Shown in pieces: positions 63,640 through 64,000 of a DNA stretch of 64,000 nt (positions are counted from its first letter, which is position 1; each line of letters starts with the position of its first letter). The notes beneath the pieces were generated by a model. The model worked only from the letters and a program-made list of their open reading frames with translations, did no database searches and was not told where the DNA came from. This DNA is from Parastagonospora avenae f. sp. tritici 18332-5. Lineage: Eukaryota; Ascomycota; Dothideomycetes; Pleosporales; Phaeosphaeriaceae. The stretch is taken from NCBI GenBank assembly GCA_022559985.1, contig JAFJTR010000065.1:111705-175704 (forward strand), read 5' to 3'. The position numbers and the translations under genes are program-made.

Positions 63640-64000
63640 AAGAACCGATGGTCAATGGTAGTTATTCACAGCGTTCGACGTGTGATCTGCGAGCAATCTT
63701 GTCTAGATTCACGCGCCAAGTTCCTAGTTCACAACTAGCATCGACAGATCGGTCAATACACGGGTAAAAGTAGTTTCTACTCATGAAGCTTAATACACAA
63801 AGTGTTGAATGGGCTCCCTGCTAGCTAGCAAATGCTATCAGCACTTACGCGCGAGGCAGAAAGGTTTGCACGGTGTAGACATCGCACGAGGGGGGGGGGG
63901 GTTTGGGTAACTGGTGTTGATTGCTTCTGTTCTCCTAAGGCTGTGCGAAGGAAAGATACTTATCCCTTTGTGCGTACGACGTTACACGAGACTATGTCAC
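63640..64000. other. Window end, no gene seen
   Basis: About 360 bp upstream of tandem copy 2. It contains a 12-13 base G run near 63891-63903. No coding or RNA feature is supported. Confidence 0.5.

Overview
The window is nuclear DNA of a filamentous ascomycete (Pezizomycotina). The gene repertoire fits a dothideomycete such as a member of the Pleosporales, although no single sequence fixes the species. The reasons are: compact genes with many 45-60 nt introns carrying CTAAC/CTGAC branch points; base composition near 50% GC; and eukaryotic housekeeping orthologues (complex I assembly factor, dynactin p62, Mediator Med31, Tad1 deaminase, Pal1, Sls1, a TBC1D5-type GAP) mixed with secreted fungal enzymes and lineage-type orphan proteins. 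I see no transposon, CRISPR array, rRNA gene or secondary-metabolite cluster.

Layout. 1-9.7 kb: an NDUFAF5-like methyltransferase (cut by the window edge), dynactin p62, a (6-4)-type photolyase/cryptochrome, a secreted glutaminase A family protein and a fungal orphan. 10-18 kb: three proteins of a BTB-like type (one fused to CCHC zinc knuckles) plus a long disordered protein. 18-27 kb: an FAD monooxygenase fused to a multi-pass membrane domain, a secreted PL26-like rhamnogalacturonan exolyase and a secreted M14 carboxypeptidase. 28-31 kb: a frameshifted F-box gene, a tRNA-Arg(ACG) gene with two insertions, and a Nudix hydrolase. 33-35 kb: a ferric reductase. 35-38.8 kb: a gene-poor stretch. 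38.8-64 kb: a dense block with an AT-hook-like orphan, a small myristoylation-motif protein, a metallothionein, TBC1D5-like GAP, Med31, Pal1, a putative P-loop protein, Tad1, an NT-C2 protein, Sls1, a membrane protein, a SPxK-repeat/CaaX protein, and two tandemly duplicated small myristoylation-motif proteins.

Most neighbours have no obvious joint pathway. The several secreted hydrolases (glutaminase, RG exolyase, carboxypeptidase) and the ferric reductase fit a plant-associated or saprotrophic life style. This is inference.

The most striking observation is the tRNA-Arg(ACG) gene on the minus strand (29524-29656). It has an ordinary 10-nt anticodon-loop intron and also a 51-nt insert in the T-loop. 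The insert starts GTAAGT, contains CACTAAC and ends CTAG, so it looks like a spliceosomal intron of the size used by the protein genes around it. It splits the internal B box of the Pol III promoter and carries its own B-box-like GTTCGAGCC. Removing both inserts gives a complete 72-nt cloverleaf, and a T6 Pol III terminator follows.
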